The notes: generated by a model not told the origin, from the letters alone. Positions 40,720 through 51,031 are shown, counted from the stretch's first letter. The stretch: 64,000 nucleotides of DNA from Geomonas sp. RF6 (GCF_021044625.1 NZ_CP087999.1:4981001-5045000), one strand, 5' to 3'. Numbers and translations are program-made.

Positions 40720-42687
40720 ATGTCACGCATGCGTTTCCCCATAAAGCTGAAGCTCACCATAGCCACCCTTATTCCGCTATCGGTCGCCATAATCATCTGC
40801 TGGATGGCGGGGGTCTTCATCCTGCACGAGAAGATCTCCGTCCAGGCGCAGGAGAAGGTCCGGCACGACCTCAACACCGCCCACGAAGCCTACCAGCACG
40901 AGCTATCCCGCATCGCCTCGGTGGTGAGGCTTTCCGCCAGCCTGCCCCGTACAGCCGACGCCATCGCCACCGACGACATCGCAGGACTCGGCACCATCCT
41001 CTCCCCTTTGCGCGAGAGCGAGAAGCTGGACATCCTCGTGGCGGTGGACACGCGGGGAAAGGTGGTATATCGCGCCAATAACCCCGCCTGCCGGGGTGAC
41101 TCCCGCAAAGGGAACACCCTCGTGGCGCAGGCACTGCGCGGCAATGTCACGAGCGGCACCGTCATCTTTTCGGAGGACGAACTGGTGGCCGAGGGGGAGG
41201 CGCTGACGCGGCAGGCGGTGATCCCGGTGGTAGCGACCCCGCGTGCGCATCCGCGGCGGATGTCGGTGGAACGGAGGGGAATGCTCCTCATGGTCGCGGC
41301 ACCGGTACGAAACGAGAGTGGCAAGATCCTCGGTTCCCTCTACGGCGCGGTGCTGCTGAACAACAACAATACCCTCGTCGACGCCATCAAGGGGATCGTC
41401 TTCGATGGCGGAGAGGACCGCGGGAGCGCCACCATGTTCCTGTGGGATTTGCGGATCGCCACCAATGTGAGGACCGGTAACGGCTCAAGGGCGATCGGCA
41501 CCTCCCTTTCCGGAGAGGTCTACGACCGCGTCATAGTGAAAGGGCAGAAGTGGGTGGGGAGGGCCTTCGTGGTGAAGGACTGGTGCTTCAGCGCCTATGA
41601 GCCCATCTTCTCGCCCGACGGGACTGCCATCGGCTCGCTCTATGTGGGGATGCAGGAGGCGCCGTACACCGCGCTGAAAAAGCAGATGTCGCTCCTGCTG
41701 ACCGGCGTTCTCCTGCTGAGCGCCCTGATCGGCATAGCGATCTCGGGGTACCAGGGTAAGCGGCTGGCACAACCGATAAAGGAACTGGAGTCGGTGGCGC
41801 GACGCCTGGCGGCGGGAGAAAGGGGCGTCAAAAGCACCGTCGACACGAGAGACGAGATCGGCGAATTGGCCCAGATGTTCAACGAGATGAGCAGCGCACT
41901 CGCCGAGCGGGAGGACCGGATCCAGGAGCTCAACAGCACCCTCGAGCAGAAGGTTACCGAGCGGACCGCCGAGGTTGAAGAGAAGAGCCGGCTCCTGGCG
42001 AAGGCGCGGGAGGAGCTGATACGATCGGAGAAACTGGCGGCGATCGGCGAGCTTGCCGCAGGGGTCGGGCACGAGATCAACAATCCCCTCGCCATCATCC
42101 GCGGCAACACGGAGCTGTTGCAGATTGCCCTGCCGGAGAGCGATCCCAATCGCGAGGAAGTAGAGACCATTTTCCAGCAGGTGAAAAGGGTGGAGCGGAT
42201 TGTAGCGAGCCTCCTCACCTTCGCGCGGAGGCAGCCGAAGCGGATGGAGACATTTTCGGTCAATGCGCTGCTGCGTGAGATCGTGGAGCACGTCTCGTAT
42301 CAGGTCCCACTGGACGGGATAACGGTGCAGGAGCGGTATGCGGAGGACCTCAGGGAGGTGCAGGGGGATAGCGGCCAGCTGCGCCAGGTGTTCACCAATC
42401 TGATACTGAACGCGGTGCAGGCGATGCCGGACGGAGGATTGCTGACGATAGGGACGATGTTGTACGACGAGGCGGGAATCTACTGCGTGCAGGTTTCAGA
42501 CAGCGGGATGGGGATTCCGCACCAGCACGCCTCACAGCTTTTCAACCCCTTCTTCACCACCAAGTCGACCGGGACGGGACTTGGCCTCTCGGTTTCGTAT
42601 GGGATCGTGAAGGAGCACGGCGGGCAGATCGACGTGCGCAGCGCGCCGGGGGAAGGAGCAACCTTCAAGGTGCTGCTGCCGGTTTGA
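40720..42687 (+). CDS. Sensor histidine kinase with Cache-type sensor domain
   Basis: The 655-residue membrane kinase has a helix at about 11-33, a large periplasmic Cache-like sensor domain (about 35-325), a second helix (about 327-348), a HAMP domain, a coiled coil, a HisKA domain with His451 in GVGHEINNPLA, and an ATPase domain (NLILNAVQAM, DSGMGIP, GTGLGLSVSYGIVKEHGG). The ligand is unknown. The gene follows the sigma-54 response regulator in the same direction but is separated from it by a REP array, so the two may still be one transcript. It has no strong ribosome site beyond GAGTGAG in the duplicated repeat flank. Confidence 0.93.
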   Translation: MSRMRFPIKLKLTIATLIPLSVAIIICWMAGVFILHEKISVQAQEKVRHDLNTAHEAYQHELSRIASVVRLSASLPRTADAIATDDIAGLGTILSPLRESEKLDILVAVDTRGKVVYRANNPACRGDSRKGNTLVAQALRGNVTSGTVIFSEDELVAEGEALTRQAVIPVVATPRAHPRRMSVERRGMLLMVAAPVRNESGKILGSLYGAVLLNNNNTLVDAIKGIVFDGGEDRGSATMFLWDLRIATNVRTGNGSRAIGTSLSGEVYDRVIVKGQKWVGRAFVVKDWCFSAYEPIFSPDGTAIGSLYVGMQEAPYTALKKQMSLLLTGVLLLSALIGIAISGYQGKRLAQPIKELESVARRLAAGERGVKSTVDTRDEIGELAQMFNEMSSALAEREDRIQELNSTLEQKVTERTAEVEEKSRLLAKAREELIRSEKLAAIGELAAGVGHEINNPLAIIRGNTELLQIALPESDPNREEVETIFQQVKRVERIVASLLTFARRQPKRMETFSVNALLREIVEHVSYQVPLDGITVQERYAEDLREVQGDSGQLRQVFTNLILNAVQAMPDGGLLTIGTMLYDEAGIYCVQVSDSGMGIPHQHASQLFNPFFTTKSTGTGLGLSVSYGIVKEHGGQIDVRSAPGEGATFKVLLPV

Positions 42688-42699
42688 AACGCGAAACGG

Positions 42700-42895
42700 T
42701 GGCACCGGCGCTGGAGCATAGGCTTCCCAGCCTGTGCCGCGGCGCCAGCCGCGTAATCTGTGGCGGCTCCGCCGCCATCGCAAGCAAGATACCTGCGCTC
42801 CAGTGTCAGGTCCCTGTCGTACCCGAAGGGCACAATTTACCAGCACCGCCAGCGCATGAAAATGCCGGGAACGCCTGCGGCTTATCCCGGCCTAC
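42700..42895. repeat. Repeat-rich gap: 'GCTGGAGC' palindromes and one REP unit
   Basis: The first part (about 42700-42815) holds short palindromes of the type GGCGCTGGAGCATAGGC, GCCGCGGCGCCAGCCGCG and GGCGGCTCCGCCGCC, ending with the inverted CTGCGCTCCAGTGTCAGG. A REP unit lies at 42863-42895. A related GCTGGAGCGCAGGC motif occurs at about 52200. No gene is present. Confidence 0.65.
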
Positions 42896-42921
42896 ATACA
42901 CATACCATTCCCGAGGTCCCA

Positions 42922-43554
42922 TCAAAACTTCTTCGGAAACTGCTTCGCGATCCCTGCCGCCATGGCGTCGGCGATCATGTACACGTGCCTCTTCATCTCC
43001 ACGTAGACCCTCGCCTCGGCGCCATAATTCCTCACGTGAAAATTCTCGATCTGCACCATGTGATGACTGGCGTGTGCGGTGAAAAGTGGCAGCAGCGTCT
43101 CTTTCACCCAGTACGGGTTCTTCTGCGCCATGAAGGTCGAAATTTCTCCCGCATTCTGCATCAGACGAGCCTTCGCGGCGTCCTGCCCCGACTTGCTGTT
43201 GGTGTGGGTGGACATGAGATAATCCTTCACTGCCGTGTAGTGAGTGGCGAGAAGGCTGAACATCTGGTCGGCCACATTGTTTCCATAGTACGGCCTCAGC
43301 GAGTCGGCGATCGCTTTCGCATTCATCACGACCTTCTCGTCGGCGACATCGACAGCCGCCCCCTCCCCCAGACTCACCCCGAAGGCGGCATTTCTCTCCC
43401 AAAAGACATGATCGAGCCACAGATCCCGTAACGTCTCTTTCAACTCCACCGATTTCTGAGTCAGCTTCACTTGCTCTGCTGCAATCGAAGGTGCAGCAGT
43501 AAGAATCAAGGCGACCGCGATCAGCAAGGTTGTCCTAAAAAGAGCTCTCCACAT
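42922..43554 (-). CDS. Secreted helical protein of unknown function
   Basis: The 210-residue protein has a signal peptide (MWRALFRTTLLIAVALILTAA, cleavage near IAAEQ). The mature part shows two related helical units containing TLRDLWLDHVFWERN and the weaker HYTAVKDYLM/HASHHMVQIE pattern, with PYYGNNVADQMFSLLATH between them. Similar D-H-x2-W-x-R repeats occur in uncharacterised secreted or acetyl-CoA-related Gram-positive proteins, as far as I recall. ATG at 43554 follows GGAGGAAG. It stands alone; role unknown. Confidence 0.72.
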   Translation of the reverse strand: MWRALFRTTLLIAVALILTAAPSIAAEQVKLTQKSVELKETLRDLWLDHVFWERNAAFGVSLGEGAAVDVADEKVVMNAKAIADSLRPYYGNNVADQMFSLLATHYTAVKDYLMSTHTNSKSGQDAAKARLMQNAGEISTFMAQKNPYWVKETLLPLFTAHASHHMVQIENFHVRNYGAEARVYVEMKRHVYMIADAMAAGIAKQFPKKF

Positions 43555-43934
43555 GCCGGCTTCCTCCTTTGGAGTTTCTGATGCGCCAGCAAAAAAAGTA
43601 ACCAAGGGGAGGTCAAAGTCAAGGACGGAGCCGACGCACGGTATCCTCCAAAGTTTCACCTGCAGCCATACTCAACTCCTGTGACGTCCACTCTATTTCC
43701 TGCTACAGCCCCCTCTGACAACCTCAAGACGAAGCGGCCTATGAGTAGGAGCACTTGATTTAAAAAACGGTGCGTCGGCATAAAATTTCCCCTGCTAGAC
43801 AGAAAGCAGGATGGTGCCAGACATAGGAGCGGGATCACCACATCATTGACAGTCTCTCATACCCCGCTATGATAAAATCCGTAAACCTCTCCTCCTCCCA
43901 GACATCTTTTACCGGTTTTTCTCGGGTGATCAGC
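43555..43934. other. Intergenic region upstream of the second ACIII operon
   Basis: This 380-base, relatively AT-rich gap separates divergent genes. It carries the promoter described at 43846-43873. No repeat element or credible small gene was recognised in the rest. Confidence 0.6.
43846..43873 (+). promoter_or_regulatory. Sigma-70 promoter of the second ACIII operon
   Basis: TTGACA (43846-43851) and TATGAT (43868-43873) are spaced by 16 bases. The -10 element overlaps the first possible ATG at 43869, which argues for the downstream start at 43935. Confidence 0.72.
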
Positions 43935-44441
43935 ATGAAAAAGTGGTTGTTCATCGGAGCACTTGTGGTGGGTGTTCTTTTGGCCGGCGCCGCCTTGTAC
44001 AGCCTTCCGCTCGACACGGGAGACCGCTCACCCGCGCAGCCGATCGCCTTCAGCCACAAGCAGCATGCCGGAGACAACGGCATCCCCTGCCTCTATTGCC
44101 ACCGCAGCGCTGCCCGCTCAGCCTTTGCCGGAGTCCCCGCCGTCAGCGTCTGCCGCGAGTGCCATCTCTACATCGCCACCGGATCGCCGGAGATAAAGAA
44201 GCTGATCGGCTACTGGAACAGAAAAGAACCGATCCCCTGGGTCAAGGTGCACGTCCTCCCCGACCACGTCTACTTCCCGCACTTCATGCATGTCCGCGCC
44301 TCGGTCCCCTGCGCTCACTGCCATGGCAACGTGGCGGAGATGCAGCGGATCAACCGCACGGTAGCGCTAAAGATGGGGTGGTGCCTCGACTGTCATCGGG
44401 AACACAAGGCGAGTATCGATTGCTGGACCTGCCACAAGTAG
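43935..44441 (+). CDS. actA: Pentaheme c-type cytochrome, ActA of second alternative complex III
   Basis: The 168-residue protein has an N-terminal anchor (about 4-22) and five heme motifs (CLYCH, CRECH, CAHCH, CLDCH, CWTCH). It is homologous to the pentaheme ActA at 11710-12252, with the shared VYFPHFMHVRASVPCAHCHG region. ATG at 43935 is preferred because a promoter -10 element overlaps the earlier ATG. It starts a six-gene operon of ACIII subunits and would pass electrons from the Fe-S subunit to periplasmic carriers. Confidence 0.9.
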   Translation: MKKWLFIGALVVGVLLAGAALYSLPLDTGDRSPAQPIAFSHKQHAGDNGIPCLYCHRSAARSAFAGVPAVSVCRECHLYIATGSPEIKKLIGYWNRKEPIPWVKVHVLPDHVYFPHFMHVRASVPCAHCHGNVAEMQRINRTVALKMGWCLDCHREHKASIDCWTCHK

Positions 44442-44502
44442 CGGCAGCCCCGGCGGACGCACAGGATCGAGACGCAGCAACGACAAGCGACACGGAGCCG
44501 AA

Positions 44503-46677
44503 ATGAAGAGAAGAGCGTTCCTGAAATTGAGCGGCATGAGCGCCGCAACTGCACTCCTGGCGGGATGCCGGTCGAGGAATGAGAAACTGATCCCCTACCT
44601 CGTGCCTCCCGATGAAGGGATCACTCCGGGACGTGCAAATTACTACGCCAGCGCCTGCCGCTCCTGTGCTGCCGGGTGCGGCATCCTCGTGCGCGTTTCT
44701 GAAGGACGGGCAAAAAAGATCGAGGGGAACCCTTCCCACCCGGTGAACCGCGGCAAGCTCTGCGCACGCGGACAGGCGCTGGTTCAGGAGCTCTACCACC
44801 CGGACCGCATCGTGACCCCCCTGAAACGCAGCGGCGCGCGAGGGTCGGGGAACTTCACGAAGATCTCCTGGGACGAGGCGATGCGGATCCTCACCGCACA
44901 ACTCAAAGGCGTGCAGGTGCGGGGGCGCGACCGGCTTGCCCTCGTGACTCCTCCCTTCAACGGTTCCCTCGCCGAGCTCACTGCCGAATTCATGAAGGGA
45001 ATGGGCTCTCCGCACCACGTGACCTTCGACCTGCAAAGCCCCGAGTGGCTGGCAGCGGCGTATCGGGAAAACTACGGATCTGCCGCCCTCCCCTACTACG
45101 ACCTCTCCGAAACCCGCTACGTCTTGAGCTTTGGAGCCGACTTCCTGGAGCACCATCTCTCTCCGGTCCACTACGGCTACGCGTTCGGGCAGATGCGCCA
45201 GGGGCGTGACACGGTGCGGGGGCATTTCGCCTACGTCGGGGGCAGGCTCTCCCTTACCGCCGCCTCCGCCGACCGCTGGGTCCCGGCTCGTCCCGGAACC
45301 GAGGGAGCAGTCGCCCTCGCCATGGCGCGGGTTATCCTGCAGGAAAAGCTCCACGACGAGGGGTCGCTCTCGGCCAACGGGATCCAGGCCGGTTCCCTGC
45401 TGAAGGGGCTGGCAAAGTACGACGTGCCCCGGGTCGCGGAATTCGCCGGCATTCAGCCGCAGACGATCGTAGAGCTCGCCAAGGACTTCGCCACCACCAC
45501 CCCCGCGCTGGCGATGGTCGGGGAAAAGGTGGCCTTCCAGAGCAACGGGCGCGCCTCATTCAGGGCGGTCCACCTGCTGAACGTCCTTGTGGGCGGCCTC
45601 AACCGCAAGGGGGGCATCTATCCTGCGGCAGGGCCTTCAACCTCGGCTACCGGCGGCTATGCCGGGCTCGCCACTCTCGTGGAGCGTATGCGGGCAGGGC
45701 AGATAGAGGCCGCGCTCATCCACGGGAACCCCTTCCATTCGATTCCGGTCGCCACCGGCTTCCAGGAGGCTCTGGCAAAGGTGCCGTTCGTGGCGAGCTT
45801 CTCCTCCATCCTCAACGACAGTGCCATGGCGGCGGACCTGATCCTTCCCGACAGCTCGACGCTGGAGAGCTGGGGGGACGTGGTGCCTGTCTCCGGGACG
45901 CGCGAGCCCGTGGTGGGGCTCATGCAGCCGGTGGTGGCGCCGCTGCACGACACGCGTCAGTTCGGGGACGTCCTCCTCGCAACAGCGGCAGCGCTCAATG
46001 GGCAGGCGGGAGCCGGCCAGCAGAAGACGTATCTTGATTACCTGAAGGGCTCGCTCAAGAAGCGCGGGGCCGCTGATTCACCCGCCCAGTGGAATGAGCT
46101 CCTGCGTCAGGGCGTACTGCTCGGGAAACGGGGTGGAGAAAGCGCGCAATACCGCTGGAGTGGCGGTGGCGGCACCCCCGATGTGGAGCCGCCGCGCTTC
46201 GTGGGGGACCAGAAGCAGTTCCCCCTTTTCCTGGAGACCTACCCCTCCATAAAGACCAACGGCGGCGCTGCCCTCCCATGGCTTCAGCAGCTCCCGGACA
46301 CCATGACGACCGTGGTATGGGACAGCTGGGTGGAGATAAATCCGAAGACGGCTGCTCAGCTCGGGATCGCTATCGGCGACCTCGTGGAGGTAGCCTCCCC
46401 CCAGGGATCGGTGCGGCTCCCGGCGATCATCTACCCCGGCATCCGTCCCGACCTGGTGGCGATCCCGCTCGGGCAGGGGCAGTTCGCGGGCGGGCGCTAT
46501 GCCAAGGGTGTGGGGGTGAATCCCCTTGTTCTCCTGCAGGCGGCTGCTGAGGCCGGTGCGACTCACCCTGCATGGCAGGCGACCCGCGTGAGCGTGAGGA
46601 GGATTTCACCGGAGGGGAACCTGGTAATGCACGGGCACCCGCAAGGAAGCTATCGCAGCGAACTGGTAGGAGTGTAG
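44503..46677 (+). CDS. ActB1-like molybdopterin-family subunit of second ACIII
   Basis: The 724-residue protein has a Tat-type start (KRRAFLKLSG) that also contains a lipobox-like LLAGC. It resembles the B1 half of ActB: CRSCAAGC...LCARG at the N-terminus, NPSHPVNRGKLC, and a C-terminal molybdopterin-binding-like domain (EINPKTAAQLGIAIGDLVEV). Here B1 is a separate protein, whereas in the operon at 15432-18341 it is fused to B2. The four N-terminal Cys could bind an Fe-S cluster. Whether a Mo cofactor is bound is unknown. Confidence 0.9.
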   Translation: MKRRAFLKLSGMSAATALLAGCRSRNEKLIPYLVPPDEGITPGRANYYASACRSCAAGCGILVRVSEGRAKKIEGNPSHPVNRGKLCARGQALVQELYHPDRIVTPLKRSGARGSGNFTKISWDEAMRILTAQLKGVQVRGRDRLALVTPPFNGSLAELTAEFMKGMGSPHHVTFDLQSPEWLAAAYRENYGSAALPYYDLSETRYVLSFGADFLEHHLSPVHYGYAFGQMRQGRDTVRGHFAYVGGRLSLTAASADRWVPARPGTEGAVALAMARVILQEKLHDEGSLSANGIQAGSLLKGLAKYDVPRVAEFAGIQPQTIVELAKDFATTTPALAMVGEKVAFQSNGRASFRAVHLLNVLVGGLNRKGGIYPAAGPSTSATGGYAGLATLVERMRAGQIEAALIHGNPFHSIPVATGFQEALAKVPFVASFSSILNDSAMAADLILPDSSTLESWGDVVPVSGTREPVVGLMQPVVAPLHDTRQFGDVLLATAAALNGQAGAGQQKTYLDYLKGSLKKRGAADSPAQWNELLRQGVLLGKRGGESAQYRWSGGGGTPDVEPPRFVGDQKQFPLFLETYPSIKTNGGAALPWLQQLPDTMTTVVWDSWVEINPKTAAQLGIAIGDLVEVASPQGSVRLPAIIYPGIRPDLVAIPLGQGQFAGGRYAKGVGVNPLVLLQAAAEAGATHPAWQATRVSVRRISPEGNLVMHGHPQGSYRSELVGV

Positions 46678-46726
46678 AACGCTACCGGAGAGGATGGCCC
46701 CGCCCCCTCTCCGCCACGAGGTACCG

Positions 46727-47432
<706 letters not shown>

Positions 47433-47440
<8 letters not shown>

Positions 47441-48800
47441 GCAACTGGCACCGATAAAGAGCGCAAAGCAGCTAAACGACGAGATGCTTTCCTCCACCCG
47501 CACCCCGACCTGGCGCTGGTACGCCCTGGCGGGGATCCTCGGCGCCATAGTCGCCTGGGGGGCGTACGCCTTCTTTTACATGGTGACCAGCGACATGAGC
47601 TGCACGGGACTCTGCCGTCCGGTCATGTGGGGCATCTTCATCGTCAACTTCGTCTTCTGGGTCGGCCTCTCCCACTCCGGTACCATGGTCTCCTCCATCC
47701 TGCGCCTCTCCGAGGCGAACTGGCGCCGCCCGATCCTGCGCGCTGCGGAGGCGATGACGGTCTTCACCATCACCGTCGCCGGGCTCTTCCCCATCATCCA
47801 CCTCGGGCGCAACTGGGTCTTTTACTACCTCATGCCCTATCCGAACCAGCGCGAACTGTGGCCCAATTTCCGCTCCGCTCTTCTGTGGGACGCAACCGCC
47901 ATCACCACCTACATCACAGGCAGCACCCTCTTTCTCTACCTCGGCATGCTCCCCGACCTCGCCGTGGCGCGCGACCGGGCGGTGGGGTGGCGCCGCACGC
48001 TGTACACCGTCCTCGCCATGGGGTGGCGCGGCACGGCCCGCGAGTGGCTAATCTATCATAAGGCCTCGACCCTCATGGCGGCGCTGGTGATCCCAGTCGC
48101 GGTCTCCGTCCACTCCATAGTCGCCTGGGACTTCGCGGTCACCGTCGTCCCCGGCTGGCACAGCACGATCTTCCCACCCTACTTCGTCATCGGCGCCATC
48201 CATTCCGGGGTCGCCGCGGTCATCACCCTGATGATCATCATCCGCAAGGTCTTTCACCTGGAGGGGTATCTCACCCCGCTCCATTTCGACAATATGGGGA
48301 AACTCCAGCTCGTCATCGCCCTTTTGTGGAGCTACGCCTACTTTGTGGAGGTGCAGACGACGTGGTACGCCCACGAGCCGATCGAGTGGGAGACCTTTAG
48401 CTTCATGTCCAGCCACTACACCGGGCCGCTCCTCACCATGATCATCGGCTGCTCGATCCTGCCGGTCGCCCTCCTCTGCTTCAAGGCGGTGCGACGCTGC
48501 ATCCCCGCCATGCTGGGACTGACCCTCCTCATCAACGTGGGGATGTTCATCGAGCGCTACCTCATCATCATCCCCTCCCTGTCCCACAAGAACATGCCGT
48601 ACGTATGGCGCGGCTATACTCCGGGATGGGTGGAACTCTCCATCACCGTCGCCGCCTTCGCGGGGTTCGCGCTGCTGTACACCGTCTTCTCCAAGGTCTT
48701 CCCGATGGTGGCCCTGACCGACGTGCGGGAACTGGAAGCGCGCGAGGCCGAGGTCAAATTCGGTCGTGCGAAATTAACCGCCATTGCAGGAGATGATTAG
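47433..48800 (+). CDS. actC: ActC-like NrfD-type quinol subunit of second ACIII
   Basis: The 455-residue membrane protein of about ten helices matches the NrfD/ActC family: GLSHSGTMVSSILRL, HLGRNWVFYYLMPYPNQREL, HSIVAWDFAVTVVPGWHST. These segments align with the N-terminal part of the ActC-D fusion at 13320-15194. It oxidises menaquinol and is thought to contribute to proton translocation in ACIII. It overlaps the Fe-S gene by 8 bases. Here ActC is not fused to ActD. Confidence 0.93.
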
Positions 48801-48801
48801 G

Positions 48802-49338
48802 ATGGAAACGCTCGGGCTCTACAATAACGTCGAAGAGGCGGCAGTCGCGGTCGATCGTCTCGTCGCCGCAGGGTTCACGGAGGGTCAGATCACCTCGCTC
48901 ACCTCGGTTCCGTACCCTGATGGAGTGCTGGTGAAGACCTGGCGCCATTCGATCCTGCGCTGGATCACCGTAGGCTCCGGCATCGCCGGGGCGTGCGCGG
49001 GCTTTCTCCTTGCTGCGGGGACGGCATGGGTCTACCCGGTACAGACCGGGGACAAGGCGATCGTGGCGCTTTATCCGACCGGGATCATCACCTACGAGAT
49101 CACCATGCTCTTTGCCATGGTCGGCACCATAGTGGGGATGTTTCTGGAGATGAAGCTTCCCGCGTGGGGAGGAGACCGCCCCTACGATGCGCGCATCTCC
49201 GAGGGGTACGTCGGGATCTGCGTGAGGGTTGATGATGAAAAGGGGGCGGAACGGGCGCAGCAGGTGATGAAGGAGACGGGGGCGCTGCCTACCATCAAAG
49301 AGGCGCAGGTGATCCCGGCGCTGGAGGATACGGCATGA
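48802..49338 (+). CDS. actD: ActD (DUF3341) membrane subunit of second ACIII
   Basis: The 178-residue protein has an N-terminal ferredoxin-like stretch (LGLYNNVEEAAVAVDRLVAAG), two membrane helices (about 58-80 and 95-120) and the ActD-type C-terminus (ISEGYVGICVRVDDEKGAERAQQVM). ATG at 48802 follows GGAGATGATTAG, directly after the actC stop. Its counterpart in the first ACIII is the C-terminal domain of the ActC-D fusion. Confidence 0.88.
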   Translation: METLGLYNNVEEAAVAVDRLVAAGFTEGQITSLTSVPYPDGVLVKTWRHSILRWITVGSGIAGACAGFLLAAGTAWVYPVQTGDKAIVALYPTGIITYEITMLFAMVGTIVGMFLEMKLPAWGGDRPYDARISEGYVGICVRVDDEKGAERAQQVMKETGALPTIKEAQVIPALEDTA

Positions 49339-49784
49339 AAAGGATACTCCTCGCTCTTGTGCTGGCGTGCGCGCCCCTTTTGACAGCCGCCATCTGGATG
49401 GACGAGCAGCCGAGCCACAAGCCGAATCAGGCGCCGCTCCTCGCCCCGCCGGCCGGTGCGGTCCCCGTCACCGGGGTGGAGTCCGTGCCGGAGGGGGACG
49501 TGAAAAACCCTGTCCCCACAAGCCAGTCGTCCGTGAACGCGGGGCGCGCCCTTTACTCCATCAACTGTTTCATGTGCCACGGCGATGCCGCGAAGAGGGG
49601 GGCGGTCGGGCTGAAGCTGAACCCTCCGCCACCGGGGCTCACCCCCCCGTTGATACAGGCGCTGAACGACACCATCATCTTCGGGGCAATTACCAAGGGG
49701 TTCGGCCGGATGCCCCCCTTCCAGGACAAGCTGAGTCCCGAGGAGCGGTGGAACATCATCAACTATCTGCGCGCACTCCGGTAG
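49335..49784 (+). CDS. actE: Monoheme cytochrome c, ActE of second ACIII
   Basis: The 149-residue protein has a signal peptide or anchor (MKRILLALVLACAPLLTAA), a proline-rich linker and one heme motif, CFMCH, at about residue 76, with the Met ligand likely in FGRMPPF. It matches ActE, the monoheme subunit that docks at the periplasmic face of ACIII. It is coupled to actD (ATGA). No actF and no oxidase genes follow, so its electron acceptor is unknown. Confidence 0.88.
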   Translation: MKRILLALVLACAPLLTAAIWMDEQPSHKPNQAPLLAPPAGAVPVTGVESVPEGDVKNPVPTSQSSVNAGRALYSINCFMCHGDAAKRGAVGLKLNPPPPGLTPPLIQALNDTIIFGAITKGFGRMPPFQDKLSPEERWNIINYLRALR

Positions 49785-49790
49785 AGCCCC

Positions 49791-50828
49791 ATGCGTCAGG
49801 AGGGTACGACCATTTCAGAGGATGTGATCGTCTCAGGAATCCAGCCCACCGGCGAGCTGCACATCGGCAACTATTTCGGGGCGATAGCGAACTGGTTGCA
49901 TTACCAGGAGCGCTACCGCTCCTTTTTCATGATCGCCGACCTGCACGCCATGACGCTGCCGTACCAGCCGGAGCAGCTGCGTTCGAACACAGAGCAGCTG
50001 GCGATCGACCTCGCCGCCTGCGGCATCACCCCGCCCCGCTCCACACTCTTCATCCAGTCCCTCGTCCCGGAGCATGCCGAACTTTGCTGGATCCTCGGCT
50101 GCGTCTGCTCATTCGGCGATCTGACCCGGCAGACGCAGTTCAAGGAGAAATCGCTGCCGGAAGGGAGCGACTCCCCCGGCAGGTTTATCTCTGCGGGGCT
50201 CTTCACCTATCCGGTGCTGCAGTGCGCGGACATTCTTGCCTACCATGGCACGCTTGTTCCCGTGGGGAAGGACCAGCTGCAGCATCTGGAGCTGACCCGC
50301 GACATCGTGCGCCGCTTCAACTACCTTTTCGGGGATTATTTCAGGGAGCCACAGCCGCTGCAGACCGACGCGCCGAAGGTCATGTCCCTCAACGACCCGG
50401 AGCGGAAGATGAGCAAGCAAAACGGCGCCCGCCACTACATCGGGATCTTCGATGACGAAGGGACGATCCGCTCGAAAATCAGGAGTGCCGTCACGGACTC
50501 GGGGATCTCAGAGGATGGTGAGATGAGCGAGGGGGTGGCGAATCTCTTCAGGATCCTGAACGCCTGCGGCAAGAACGAGCAGGCGGATCAGATGATCGGG
50601 GAGTACCGCGATGGGAGCCGGCAGTACAGTAAGCTCAAGGAGGCGGTCTCAGACGCTCTCGTGGAGATGGCCGCGCCTCTGCGAAAACGGCGCCAGGAGC
50701 TCATGCAGGACAGGGAGTACACGCTTCGCAAGGTACGGCAGATGTCCCTTGAGGCGCGGGAAACGGCATGTAAGACGGTCGCGGAGGTGCGCAGGGCGGT
50801 GGGGCTGCCTGCGCCGATGGAGCGGTAG
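49791..50828 (+). CDS. trpS: Tryptophan-tRNA ligase
   Basis: The 345-residue class I synthetase has the HIGH-type motif GELHIGNYFG (about 21-30), VGKDQLQHLELTRDI, and the KMSKS-type loop RKMSKQNG (about 204-211). It charges tRNA-Trp. The gene starts 6 bases after actE, so it is probably read from the ACIII operon. The start is somewhat uncertain: GGAGG lies inside the first codons (49798-49803), which could serve a later, non-ATG start near VIVSGIQPTG. The length is close to the family norm. Confidence 0.94.
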   Translation: MRQEGTTISEDVIVSGIQPTGELHIGNYFGAIANWLHYQERYRSFFMIADLHAMTLPYQPEQLRSNTEQLAIDLAACGITPPRSTLFIQSLVPEHAELCWILGCVCSFGDLTRQTQFKEKSLPEGSDSPGRFISAGLFTYPVLQCADILAYHGTLVPVGKDQLQHLELTRDIVRRFNYLFGDYFREPQPLQTDAPKVMSLNDPERKMSKQNGARHYIGIFDDEGTIRSKIRSAVTDSGISEDGEMSEGVANLFRILNACGKNEQADQMIGEYRDGSRQYSKLKEAVSDALVEMAAPLRKRRQELMQDREYTLRKVRQMSLEARETACKTVAEVRRAVGLPAPMER

Positions 50829-50870
50829 GAGGGAGTGTAAGTTGCCATGGAACCTCAGCCGCCGGCAGTA

Positions 50871-50978
50871 CGTCCCTCCCCTTTCAAGGGGGAGGACAGG
50901 AGGGGGATGGGGTCCCGCACCTGCACCACCTTCTACCCCATCCCCACCCTGTCCCTCCCCTTGAAAGGGAGGGGACGC
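50871..50978. repeat. GC-rich paired-hairpin repeat, family A copy
   Basis: Two hairpins, CCCTCCCCTTTCAAGGGGGAGG and CCCTCCCCTTGAAAGGGAGGGG, flank a core that differs from the other family A copies (CTGCACCACCTTCTACCCC). It lies between the convergent trpS and dehydrogenase genes and may act as a bidirectional terminator. Confidence 0.75.
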
Positions 50979-51031
50979 TTTGACACCTGCTCTGCTGAAG
51001 GTCGGCGACCGCGGCGCAGGTCTTTTCCCCT

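Noticed and set aside
43656-43841. A 61-codon open frame on the minus strand upstream of the second ACIII operon
   Set aside because: No ribosome site, no recognisable features, and the gap looks like regulatory DNA.
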